Part shown: piece by piece, positions 42,931-51,184 of the stretch
How the letters are laid out: each line of letters starts with the position of its first letter
Position numbering within the stretch: position 1 is the stretch's first letter
Assembly (NCBI RefSeq): GCF_002976435.1
Contig: NZ_PUGF01000001.1
Coordinates: forward strand, 372,001-436,000
DNA from: Solimicrobium silvestre
GTDB lineage: Bacteria > Pseudomonadota > Gammaproteobacteria > Burkholderiales > Burkholderiaceae_D
Length of the DNA: 64,000 nucleotides
Reading direction: 5' to 3'
Position numbers and translations under genes: made by a program
The notes under the pieces: generated by a model
What the model was told of the DNA's origin: nothing
Databases searched by the model: none
Seen by the model: the letters and a program-made list of their open reading frames with translations, nothing else

Positions 42931-44913
42931 CTACCGGATGACGATTCCAAATGTGCCGGGTTGTTTTTCAATTAGCGCAAGGAAGCGAATCAGCTCAATC
43001 TTACTACCATCAACTTTCAGGTCGTCGCTCATAATGACGTCTTTAATGCCCAAGGTACCAACCATCATTTTTACGAACAACGGCTTGGTCAGCGTTAATG
43101 TCGCATTAGCGTCATTTGCAGTTGGTGCTTTCCGATAATGTAACACTGCATTTTCTATCCACAGAACATACGATTCTTTAGCATCCGTTAACACCAGATT
43201 AAGTTTGTAATTTTTGCCTTCGGCATCGGGGCCATTCAGTGCTGCTGCCATCGCCTCCAGAAATCGCTCAGTTGGCGTTTGCATCAACAACTCTACGAAG
43301 TCAGCGCGGTTCACGCCTTTTTTCGGCGGCCCGTTTCTCAGCTCCCCGGCTGCGGTCAGATAACTATTGCGCCAGGTCGCGGATTCGGCCTGGTAACCCA
43401 TTTGTTCATAGGTTTTTGCCAGAAGCTCACTGACAGACTTGTTGCCAGGGTCGGCCAGTACTGCGTGGTTCAACAGCTCGGCGGTCCAACGGTATTCACC
43501 CTTATCATAGGCAGATTTTGCGGCCGCGAGCACCTTGTCGGCGCCGCCCATCAATTCAAGATAATGTTTGGAAGATTCGGCCGGTGCTAACGGATTCAGC
43601 TCGGCAGGATTACCGTCATAGGCACCAAGGTAAAACTGGTAGATTGCCTTGACGTTGTGTCGCAGATCACCGTAATAACCGCGAACGCCGAACTGGCTGG
43701 CCAGTGATTGCGGCAGCTTGATCATATCGGCGATTTCAAGCGGTGTGTAACCGGAGTTGATCAGGCGAACTGTCTGGTCATGCATATACTTGTAAGTGTC
43801 ACGATGCAGTTTGAGCATGTTGACGATTTGCGCGTTACCCCATACCGGCCAGGTATGTTGGCTGAACATGACTTCTATTCCGCTCACTTGATCGATAGCC
43901 TGATCCATGTAGTCAGACCAGCCCAACGCATCACGCACTTTTGCACCGCGTATCGGCAGAAGGTTGTGCATGGTTTGATTGACGAGTTCGGCTCCACAGT
44001 AGGCTTTGTACTCAGGAATCGAAAACGTCAGTTCGGCCGGAGCTTCGGCTCCAGGCACATTGTGAAACACAAAGCGCACGCCATCGACTGTCAGCTCTTC
44101 TGACGATTGCGATATCAATTTGGTCGGCTGCATAATTCCGAACGTACCGTAAACCACATCTTTCCCAAGGCCGGTATCCACCAGTCCCTTGGCATTCGGC
44201 GGTAAATTCCGGCCAAACTGGTACGCTGAACGACGTCCCATCGCCGTACCAACCAATACATTTTCGCTGGTTGCTTCCTCCATAAATCCCTTTGGCGCAA
44301 TCACTGGAATATTACGCTGCCTGACTTCGTCGGCGCTGATCACGCCCAACACGCCGCCGAAATGATCAATATGGCTGTGGCTAAAGATGATTGCACTGAC
44401 TGGTTTGTCGCCAAGCTTCTGACGCGCAAATGCCAGTGCGGCAGCAGCGCTTTCACGCGCGGTCAGCGTGTCGACAATAATCCAACCACTTTTGCCTTCG
44501 ATAATCGTCATGTTAGCGATATCGAATCCACGCACCTGATATATGCCGTCCGTAACCTTGAACAGGCCCATTTCGGCATTCAGCCTGGCATGACGCCACA
44601 GGCTCGGATTGACGGTTGAGGGTGCGGGGCCGTCGATAAATTTATAGGCATCAAAATCATGCAGAACAGTGCCGTTTGCACTGAGAATCTTGCCGGTTGG
44701 GCGAGCAATCAGACCTCGACTTGCCGCTTCAAAATCGACCGGATCATCCAGCTTCAGATCCTTTGCAAATCCTGCGTTATATTGCACCGTGCTCACTGTG
44801 GCGTCAGCCGTGCTAACCAATCGCTCAGTGTGTTTGGTAAAGTACATCGACGTGGCGACTGCCCCCGCCACCACTATTGCGGCAATCGAAACTGAAACTG
44901 AAATTGATTTCAT
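42931..44913 (-). CDS. sdsA: Linear primary-alkylsulfatase (SdsA-type metallo-beta-lactamase fold)
   Basis: A 660-aa exported hydrolase that should cleave linear alkyl sulfates such as dodecyl sulfate to the alcohol and sulfate. It has an N-terminal hydrophobic leader (ISVSVSIAAIVVAGAVAT) and the binuclear zinc motif FSHSHIDHFGG (His179, His181, Asp183, His184). The alkylsulfatase-specific segment runs GAEAPAELTF, then GAELVNQTMHNLLPIRG and AKVRDALGWSDYMDQAI. A dimerisation domain and a C-terminal SCP2-like domain (about 545-660), which binds the alkyl chain in SdsA1, follow. It lies seven bases after the GMC oxidoreductase gene and is co-transcribed with it, opposite a LysR gene, as sdsA is with sdsB in Pseudomonas. 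Confidence 0.9.
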   Translation of the reverse strand: MKSISVSVSIAAIVVAGAVATSMYFTKHTERLVSTADATVSTVQYNAGFAKDLKLDDPVDFEAASRGLIARPTGKILSANGTVLHDFDAYKFIDGPAPSTVNPSLWRHARLNAEMGLFKVTDGIYQVRGFDIANMTIIEGKSGWIIVDTLTARESAAAALAFARQKLGDKPVSAIIFSHSHIDHFGGVLGVISADEVRQRNIPVIAPKGFMEEATSENVLVGTAMGRRSAYQFGRNLPPNAKGLVDTGLGKDVVYGTFGIMQPTKLISQSSEELTVDGVRFVFHNVPGAEAPAELTFSIPEYKAYCGAELVNQTMHNLLPIRGAKVRDALGWSDYMDQAIDQVSGIEVMFSQHTWPVWGNAQIVNMLKLHRDTYKYMHDQTVRLINSGYTPLEIADMIKLPQSLASQFGVRGYYGDLRHNVKAIYQFYLGAYDGNPAELNPLAPAESSKHYLELMGGADKVLAAAKSAYDKGEYRWTAELLNHAVLADPGNKSVSELLAKTYEQMGYQAESATWRNSYLTAAGELRNGPPKKGVNRADFVELLMQTPTERFLEAMAAALNGPDAEGKNYKLNLVLTDAKESYVLWIENAVLHYRKAPTANDANATLTLTKPLFVKMMVGTLGIKDVIMSDDLKVDGSKIELIRFLALIEKQPGTFGIVIR

Positions 44914-44920
44914 ATTATCT

Positions 44921-46540
44921 TTAATAGGTTTTGGTTGATCGGCTGGCGGCTATCATGGCGGCGGCTTTTTCGCCGATCATGATGGTCGGTGCGTTAGTAT
45001 TGCCACCCACAATGGTGGGCATAATCGACGCGTCGACTACGCGCAGACATTCCATGCCGTGCACGCGCAGCTGCGCATCCACCACAGCCATCGGATCGTT
45101 TATCGGTCCCATCTTGCAAGTGCCCACCGGATGGTATTGAGTGTCTGCGCGATTGCGGACATCCTTCTCTATCTCCTTAAGGTCGGCAACATCGACCGGA
45201 TACAACATCTTCTGACGCACCGGTGCCAGATGAGCAGATTCCATAATGCGTTGCTGAATCTGTCCACCCCTGACCAACAACTGCAGATCACGTTCGTCAC
45301 TTAAAAAGCAAGGGTCAATCAATGGCGCCATGCGCGGATCGGTACTACGCAAGTTAACGCTACCCCGGCTGTAGGGACGCAACACATCGACATGACAGGA
45401 AATTCCATGACTTAAATGCGGCTTGCGCGCATGGTCATCGACCAGAGCCAGCACAAAGACCAATTGCAAATCAGGCAGCGCAATTTCCGGCGACGATTTC
45501 AAAAATGCACCGGCTGATGCAAAAGTACTGGTAATCATGCCGCGTCGCTCCCGGCGCCACTGGCCAATTGCGCTCGCGACATTTTTAATACCGCGCAGCG
45601 ATGCACCGAATGTTGCACTATTGCTTGGGGCAATCCAGCTTTGCACATAATCGATATGATCTTGCAGATTTTGTCCGACACCTGGCAGATTGACGACGGG
45701 TGTGATTCCCATTGCGCTCAATTGTTCGGCGTTACCTATGCCCGACAACTGCAGCAACTGCGGTGTACCGAAAGAACCGGCGCTCACAATAACTTCGCGA
45801 CGCGCCTTGACTGCTTTCAGTTCATTACCCTGATAAAACTGCACACCGGTTGCACGGCGTCCAATAACGTCAATTTTGGCACTAACCGCATTGGTAATAA
45901 TTTTCAAATTCGGGCGCTGCAGATTCGGTGTCAGATACCCCTTTGCAGCACTGCAGCGTTCCCCGTTTTTATGAGTCACCTGATACAGAAAAGCGCCTTC
46001 CTGCGAGGCGCCGTTGTAATCCGGATTCAGTACCACGCCGCTTTCCTGGGCAGCGCGCAGAAACATCGCGGACACGTCGCTTTCATAGCGCGGATAGGTC
46101 ACGTTAAGCGGACCACCTTGCCCATGAAATGCATCATCGAACTGCTCATTGTTCTCAGCACGTTTAAAATAAGGCAGCACATCGTCATAACCCCAATCCG
46201 GGTTACCCAATTCAGCCCAATGGTCATAATCCCAGCGATTGCCCCTAACGTACAGCATGGCGTTAATCGAGCTAGACCCGCCTAGTGTTTTGCCGCGTGG
46301 CTGGTACCCTTTTCTGCCATTCATGCCTGGTTGCGGCACGGTTTCATAAGCGTAATTATTGATTTTGGTTGGAACCATGGCAACAACCCCAGCCGGAGCG
46401 TGAATCAGCACGCTGGAATCAGAACCACCAGCTTCGAGCAGACAGACCGTGATATCCGGATTTTCTGTCAGTCGTGACGCGATTACGCACCCGGCCGATC
46501 CGGCGCCGACAATAACGTAATCAAATTCCTGATCGCCCAT
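44921..46540 (-). CDS. GMC-family FAD alcohol dehydrogenase (choline/alkanol type)
   Basis: A 539-aa glucose-methanol-choline oxidoreductase. DYVIVGAGSAGCVIASRL binds FAD, GKTLGGSSSINAMLYVRG is GMC signature 1, SAGSFGTPQLLQLSGIG signature 2, and the active-site His lies in QYHPVGTCKMG. It is closest to alkanol/choline-type enzymes such as AlkJ, so oxidation of the long-chain alcohol released by the alkylsulfatase is the natural inference. Start ATG 46540 has AGGAGA nine bases upstream. It is divergent from the LysR gene with 162 bp between them. Confidence 0.88.
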   Translation of the reverse strand: MGDQEFDYVIVGAGSAGCVIASRLTENPDITVCLLEAGGSDSSVLIHAPAGVVAMVPTKINNYAYETVPQPGMNGRKGYQPRGKTLGGSSSINAMLYVRGNRWDYDHWAELGNPDWGYDDVLPYFKRAENNEQFDDAFHGQGGPLNVTYPRYESDVSAMFLRAAQESGVVLNPDYNGASQEGAFLYQVTHKNGERCSAAKGYLTPNLQRPNLKIITNAVSAKIDVIGRRATGVQFYQGNELKAVKARREVIVSAGSFGTPQLLQLSGIGNAEQLSAMGITPVVNLPGVGQNLQDHIDYVQSWIAPSNSATFGASLRGIKNVASAIGQWRRERRGMITSTFASAGAFLKSSPEIALPDLQLVFVLALVDDHARKPHLSHGISCHVDVLRPYSRGSVNLRSTDPRMAPLIDPCFLSDERDLQLLVRGGQIQQRIMESAHLAPVRQKMLYPVDVADLKEIEKDVRNRADTQYHPVGTCKMGPINDPMAVVDAQLRVHGMECLRVVDASIMPTIVGGNTNAPTIMIGEKAAAMIAASRSTKTY

Positions 46541-46702
46541 ATTATTAAGTCTCCTGATTGTTTTATTTTTTAATTAAGTTCGATTCCGGCTCATGCTTTA
46601 TATGCAATCGACCGGATAGAAGTTGCCTGGATTTAATATATTGCAGGATCTGATGGCATGCTGTCTAATGCATCTTATGCCTACATTCCATAATTCAAAC
46701 TC
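46541..46702. promoter_or_regulatory. Divergent control region of GMC/alkylsulfatase operon and LysR gene
   Basis: A 162-bp intergenic region, typical in layout of LysR-type autoregulated divergent promoters. TATGCAATCGACCG at 46601-46614 resembles the TATGCATTGGACAT found upstream of the porin and DUF1302 genes (10 of 14 identical), making it a candidate LysR binding site. Confidence 0.45.
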
Positions 46703-47659
46703 ATGAAACTTGACCCACGCCAGCTAACCCATCTGCAAGCCGTGATTGAAAATGGTGGATTCGGACGCGCAAGCGAAGCGATTCATTTAACTCAACCCGC
46801 ACTGACCCGCAGCATCCAGGCGTTGGAGCGCAGCGTCGGCGCCAAAGTAATTAACCGTCAGCGCGGCGGGCTGGTGCTGACTGAAGTCGGTGAGTTGTTG
46901 TTAGAGCATGCCTGTCGGCTGAATAAGGCAGAGCGTGAATTGCAGCGCCATATCAGCATGATCCAAGGGCTGGAGATGGGCGAGTTGCGTATCGGCGTCG
47001 GGATGTTTGCCGCAGCCGGCCTGATTGGGCCCGCAATCGGACTATTGAACCAGCACCATCCGAATATCAAAGTGCGGGTAACCGTGGCGCCGTACCATGA
47101 GATGCCGGAAAGAGTACTGAATGGCGACCTCGACATCATTGTGATGGAGAAATCCTTGCTGACGGATCGCGATCAGTTCGAGATCGAAACCTTGTCACCG
47201 CATCCTATGGCGATGGTTTGCCGCGACGGACATCCGCTGCAATCAAGGAAAAAAGTCGGGTTGCGCGAGATGTTGTCGTTCCCTTTGGCGGCCCCTAAAA
47301 TGCCCCCAGCATTGGCCGAAAATTTTAAACACAATTTGTTGAAAACTGTGCCGGATCTGGCAGAGCAAGCCCGCGATCTGGCGACCATTGAGTGTGATTC
47401 GTGGCGTATCCTGCTCGACGTTATATTACATTCCGACGCCGTAGCTATGTTTCCAATATTTGCCATTGAACAGGAACTGCGCTCAGGGCGGCTTCACTCG
47501 CTTCCACCTTTTGACATCGGTATCGATTTTCGTTTAGCACTGGCCTATCGCGGACGCCGCGACCTGACCAGCAGCGAAGCCCGCTTTATCGAACTGTTGC
47601 ACCAGCACGACAAACAGATCTTTGCGACCATCCGCCAGTTAATGTCCGACAGCGCCTAA
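46703..47659 (+). CDS. LysR-type transcriptional regulator of the alkyl-sulfate island
   Basis: A 318-aa LysR regulator. The N-terminal helix-turn-helix is FGRASEAIHLTQPALTRSIQALERSVG, followed by the linker helix and a two-lobed effector domain starting near residue 90 (GELRIGVGMFAAAGLIGPAI). Its place opposite the alkylsulfatase/GMC operon mirrors SdsB, the LysR activator of sdsA. The likely inducer is an alkyl sulfate or its alcohol. A remnant of a paralogue's 3' end lies 3 kb downstream. Confidence 0.9.
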   Translation: MKLDPRQLTHLQAVIENGGFGRASEAIHLTQPALTRSIQALERSVGAKVINRQRGGLVLTEVGELLLEHACRLNKAERELQRHISMIQGLEMGELRIGVGMFAAAGLIGPAIGLLNQHHPNIKVRVTVAPYHEMPERVLNGDLDIIVMEKSLLTDRDQFEIETLSPHPMAMVCRDGHPLQSRKKVGLREMLSFPLAAPKMPPALAENFKHNLLKTVPDLAEQARDLATIECDSWRILLDVILHSDAVAMFPIFAIEQELRSGRLHSLPPFDIGIDFRLALAYRGRRDLTSSEARFIELLHQHDKQIFATIRQLMSDSA

Positions 47660-47767
47660 AGCTTCGCCATCACCAATTTACCCACACGCCCAATGCCAAC
47701 GCCACCAGCTGGAGCAATGTTGCCGCTCTAACCAAGCTTCGCTGCCCTCCATAACTTTGACTCATTA

Positions 47768-47880
47768 AAATGCAAATTAATATGCATTGGACATACTGAT
47801 CTACTTTCCCCGAAGATAAAAGCGCAGGGATGACAGGTACACAGGTGCTTGCTCCCTGCCAATGAAAATAATCAACAGGG
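47768..47880 (+). promoter_or_regulatory. Porin promoter segment, duplicated copy A
   Basis: The leader of the second porin contains TATGCATTGGACAT (47781-47794), then CCCCGAAGAT, GGGATG and TGCTCCCTG in the same order as copy B before the DUF1302 gene (51037-51150). The strong conservation of a non-coding block suggests a shared regulatory region, probably containing the LysR operator and promoter. Confidence 0.55.
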
Positions 47881-47887
47881 GAACAAA

Positions 47888-49123
47888 ATGAGACAAAGCA
47901 AAAAAACACAGCAGAGTAAGAAGTATTTGAAATGGATGGCGCTTGCCAGCCTGTCAGCAATCAGCATGACGGCGGCGGCGCAAAGCTCGGTCGAATTGTT
48001 CGGTGTGCTCGACCTGGGCATATTGTCCGAATCGAATACATCCAATCCGGCGCTAGGCTATCTGCCCAATCCAAGCGATAAAGGCCATTTAACCGAAATG
48101 AAGGACGGTGGCGTGACCCTCAGTTACTGGGGCATCAAAGGTGGTGAAGATCTGGGAGGCGGACTCAAAGCCAATTTTGTATTGCAAGGTAATTTGAACG
48201 CCGCAAACGGCACGGCGGGTGGCCCAAACAGTTCGGGTAGCACTTCGCTATTCAATCAGCAGGCCAATGTCGGCATTTCTGGCAATTTCGGAGCGCTGAA
48301 AGCCGGTCGGGTAATTTCACCAATCTTCGATGCATTCGCCAGTACCGATGTACGGGGCGGCACATTTTTTGGCAGCGGTTTAACCGCTGTGGTGGGGTTG
48401 AACAGTGCCACTGGCAGCTTCTCCGGTGCAAGTTCAAACGCCTCGCTTGGCGCGTTATACAACGACAATGCTATCGTCTATTCCAGTCCGGTTTTGAACG
48501 GATTTGCCGCATCCATCGAAGTGACAATGGGCGGCGTGGCCGGCAATTCAGCGGCTTTGCGTCAGTCAGCCGCAACGCTGACCTATACCAGTGAAAACTG
48601 GAAGTTCGACGGTCTGATTTACAACGGCAACGACGACGGTATAAAGGCCGCCGCCACTCCGGATGGCACCAACACTAACCGGCTCGTGCAAGTGGGTGGA
48701 ATGTATACCAACGGCGCAGTCTCGGTTGCCGCGGGTTATTTCAAAGGCAGCAACCCGTCCGATACCGGCGCTGGGATGAATCCAGCTCTATTAGGTGGAG
48801 CGCAAACATCGGGTAATTTGGACATGTACAGCGTGGGTCTCGGCTACAAAGTAACGACAGCGCTGAAGCTGACCTCCGGTTATTACGATTTGAAGGACCA
48901 GGCAAATTCAGGCAACCACGCCGCGATGTTTGTTATCGGTGCCGACTATGCCTTATCCGCGAGGACCAAGTTTTACGCCGATGCCGCAAGTGTTAATAAC
49001 GTCGGCAGCAACATGAATATGGCACCTGAATATGGCGTGCCAGTCACGGCCGGGGGCAAGGGAGCGGTCTCAGATGGGATCACGTCCACCGCCTTCATGC
49101 TCGGAATTCGCCATAAGTTCTGA
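47888..49123 (+). CDS. Gram-negative porin of the alkyl-sulfate island
   Basis: A 411-aa outer-membrane porin. ATG 47888 (AGGGG upstream) gives a long leader ending AISMTAAAQ, then SSVELFGVLDLGILSESN as first strand. SYWGIKGGEDLGGGLKANFVLQG and GNFGALKAGRVISPIFDAF are standard porin segments, and the C-terminal strand ends in FMLGIRHKF. Located between the LysR and aldehyde dehydrogenase genes, it may admit the sulfated substrate or its products. A terminator-like hairpin follows. Confidence 0.9.
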   Translation: MRQSKKTQQSKKYLKWMALASLSAISMTAAAQSSVELFGVLDLGILSESNTSNPALGYLPNPSDKGHLTEMKDGGVTLSYWGIKGGEDLGGGLKANFVLQGNLNAANGTAGGPNSSGSTSLFNQQANVGISGNFGALKAGRVISPIFDAFASTDVRGGTFFGSGLTAVVGLNSATGSFSGASSNASLGALYNDNAIVYSSPVLNGFAASIEVTMGGVAGNSAALRQSAATLTYTSENWKFDGLIYNGNDDGIKAAATPDGTNTNRLVQVGGMYTNGAVSVAAGYFKGSNPSDTGAGMNPALLGGAQTSGNLDMYSVGLGYKVTTALKLTSGYYDLKDQANSGNHAAMFVIGADYALSARTKFYADAASVNNVGSNMNMAPEYGVPVTAGGKGAVSDGITSTAFMLGIRHKF

Positions 49124-49135
49124 GTCTGACACTGT

Positions 49136-49174
49136 CTGAAAATCCGGGATTTGAATCTCTGACCGGATTTTCAG
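49136..49174 (+). terminator. Hairpin after second porin
   Basis: CTGAAAATCCGG (49136-49147) pairs perfectly with CCGGATTTTCAG (49163-49174) over a 15-nt loop, 12 bp after the porin stop. There is no T-tract, so termination is probable but not certain. Confidence 0.6.
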
Positions 49175-49305
49175 CAGCTCTCCAAAACAAGCGTAAATAA
49201 ATGCGATTTGAGCAGGTTTGCTTAGGGGTGCTCCTACAAAATACCAATCGCCCTATGTTCTATGTTATTTGCGTAAGCCCTACTCTTATTGAAAGTTCCA
49301 GAACG

Positions 49306-50742
49306 ATGAATGCAAGACTAAATAGTGAAATTCCTACCGAATTCTCTGACTGTTTTCAAAAACAGCGCGCCGCTTATTTAAAAGATCCGGTGCCAAGCTA
49401 TGACAGCCGACGTTCAGATCTTCAGCAACTGGCGCGCATGCTGAATGAAAACAAAGATGAAATAATCGCAGCAATCAACGCAGACTACGGAAATCGATCC
49501 ACGTTTGAAACCTTGTTTGCCGAATTCTTCGTGGTGCTGCAAGAAATCAAAGACAACATGAAACACTTAAAAAAGTGGATGCGGCCGCAACGACGCAAGA
49601 TCGATTTCATGCTTTACCCCACTTCACGGGCCGCTGTTATCCCGCAACCGCTTGGCGTTGTCGGGGTCATCGTTCCATGGAACTTTCCCTTAAATTTATC
49701 GTTTGCGCCTCTTGCCGCCATATTCGCAGCGGGCAATCGAGCCATGCTGAAAATGTCGGAAAATTCCAATAATCTGGCGCGCCTGTTGATTAAAATAGCG
49801 CCGCTTTATTTTTCAGCTGATAAATTACAGTTTTTCGAAGATGGAGGCGGTCGCGGCCCCGCTTTTTCTTCCATACCATTTGATCATTTGTTCTTTACCG
49901 GATCTGGCCAGACTGGTCGTGCCGTGATGGCTAATGCGGCACGCAATTTAACACCAGTCACGCTGGAGTTAGGTGGCAAATCACCCGCCGTTGTCGGCGT
50001 TGACTTTCCTATCGCAAGCGCAGTTGGCCAAATTCTGTGGGCAAAAGCGTTTAATGCAGGGCAAATTTGCACCAATATTGATTATGTTTTTATTCCAGAA
50101 GGCAGCGAAGCAGCGTTCATCACTGAAGCGCAGCAGATTATCGCCAAACGCTATCCGGACATTAACCATAATGACTACACATCCATCATCGATCAGCGCT
50201 CGTATCATCGTTTGCAAGAAACGTTGAACGAGGCAATTAAGAAAGGTGCGCGTAGTGTGAATCTTTTTGAAGGATCAAACCCAGATCCGGCAATGCGCAA
50301 ATTTCCGCTCACGCTGGTGTTTGATGTTAGCGATAACATGCAGATCATGCAGCGTGAAATTTTCGGGCCGCTGCTGCCTATTAAAACTTACCGGAATGCG
50401 CAAGAAGTGGTCGACTACATCAATGCGCATGATCGTCCATTGGCACTCTATCCATTCACGAACGACAAGCAATTACAGGATTTTTACATCACTCACGTTA
50501 TGTCTGGCGGGGTTTCTGTGAACACTGCGTTACTGCATGTGGCGCAGCATGATATTCCCTTTGGTGGGGTGGGAGCGAGCGGCATGGGCCACTATCATGG
50601 TCACGAGGGCTTTGTGACTTTCTCCAAGCTTCGTCCTATCTATTATCAAGGATTTTTTTCTGCGATTAAATTGCTGATGATGCCGCCCTACAATAACGGC
50701 GCCAATACGTTCATTAAATTATTAATCAAGTTATTCGGGTAA
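49306..50742 (+). CDS. Aldehyde dehydrogenase (coniferyl-aldehyde-dehydrogenase type)
   Basis: A 478-aa NAD(P)-dependent aldehyde dehydrogenase. VIVPWNFPLNLSFAPLAA and KMSENSNN bind the cofactor, LELGGKSPAVV carries the general-base Glu and FNAGQICTNIDYV the catalytic Cys. FTGSGQTGRAVM is the Rossmann turn. The protein belongs with the membrane-associated class-3/coniferyl aldehyde dehydrogenase group and has a hydrophobic-basic tail (FSAIKLLMMPPYNNGANTFI). I use ATG 49306; residues upstream in the same frame are not family-like. In context it would oxidise the fatty aldehyde made by the GMC enzyme to the fatty acid. Confidence 0.88.
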   Translation: MNARLNSEIPTEFSDCFQKQRAAYLKDPVPSYDSRRSDLQQLARMLNENKDEIIAAINADYGNRSTFETLFAEFFVVLQEIKDNMKHLKKWMRPQRRKIDFMLYPTSRAAVIPQPLGVVGVIVPWNFPLNLSFAPLAAIFAAGNRAMLKMSENSNNLARLLIKIAPLYFSADKLQFFEDGGGRGPAFSSIPFDHLFFTGSGQTGRAVMANAARNLTPVTLELGGKSPAVVGVDFPIASAVGQILWAKAFNAGQICTNIDYVFIPEGSEAAFITEAQQIIAKRYPDINHNDYTSIIDQRSYHRLQETLNEAIKKGARSVNLFEGSNPDPAMRKFPLTLVFDVSDNMQIMQREIFGPLLPIKTYRNAQEVVDYINAHDRPLALYPFTNDKQLQDFYITHVMSGGVSVNTALLHVAQHDIPFGGVGASGMGHYHGHEGFVTFSKLRPIYYQGFFSAIKLLMMPPYNNGANTFIKLLIKLFG

Positions 50743-50820
50743 TTCCGCGCAAAATAATCACATCAGATTACTTGGGAATGCAGTGGAATACGCTGTCATG
50801 CTGCATTCGCTTCCCGCCTT

Positions 50821-50909
50821 GCGATGACCTATTGCGCCCACGCGACCTGGTCAGCAGCGAAGCGCGCTTTATTGAACTGCTGCAAACCTACGCAAGCATA
50901 AATCAATAG
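50821..50909 (+). pseudogene. Remnant of a LysR-gene 3' end
   Basis: From 50841 the sequence reads RDLVSSEARFIELL and then QTYASINQ-stop, matching the C-terminus RDLTSSEARFIELL of the LysR protein encoded at 46703-47659. Upstream, a one-base loss breaks the frame (AMTYCA against LAYRGR). The fragment has no start and only about 30 codons, so it is a relic of a duplicated regulator gene. Confidence 0.75.
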
Positions 50910-51036
50910 GTGTTCTCCTTCATCTAAAACACCACACCTTTTGAAATTACCCACTCATCCGAATGTGATTGAATCAGTCGACGCAACGTGGTCGCTTCCC
51001 TCTGAACTGGCCTACTTTCATGAGTATTTTTTATAG

Positions 51037-51150
51037 AAATACAAAATACTATGCATTGGACATGCCAATCCAATTCCCCCGAAGATTGCAACTCTGGGAT
51101 GTCAGGCACACACGCGCATGCTCCCTATCAATAAAAATAATCAACACGCT
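51037..51150 (+). promoter_or_regulatory. DUF1302-gene promoter segment, duplicated copy B
   Basis: Non-coding block colinear with copy A before the second porin: TATGCATTGGACAT (51050-51063), CCCCCGAAGAT, GGGATGTCAGG and TGCTCCCTATCAATAAAAAT. Presumed to carry the same LysR operator and promoter for the DUF1302 gene. Confidence 0.55.
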
Positions 51151-51184
51151 CGGTTGACGAATCATCTTCTAAAGGCAAGAAAAA

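Larger units (their letters stand above)
50743..51184. other. Intergenic region with pseudogene remnant and duplicated promoter
   Basis: About 440 bp between the aldehyde dehydrogenase and DUF1302 genes. It contains the decayed 3' end of a LysR gene (about 50821-50909) and promoter copy B (51037-51150). No intact gene is present. Confidence 0.6.

Noticed and set aside
45641-46285. 214-codon open frame on the plus strand
   Set aside because: It lies entirely antisense to the GMC oxidoreductase gene, with His/Ile/Gln-rich composition and no family features.
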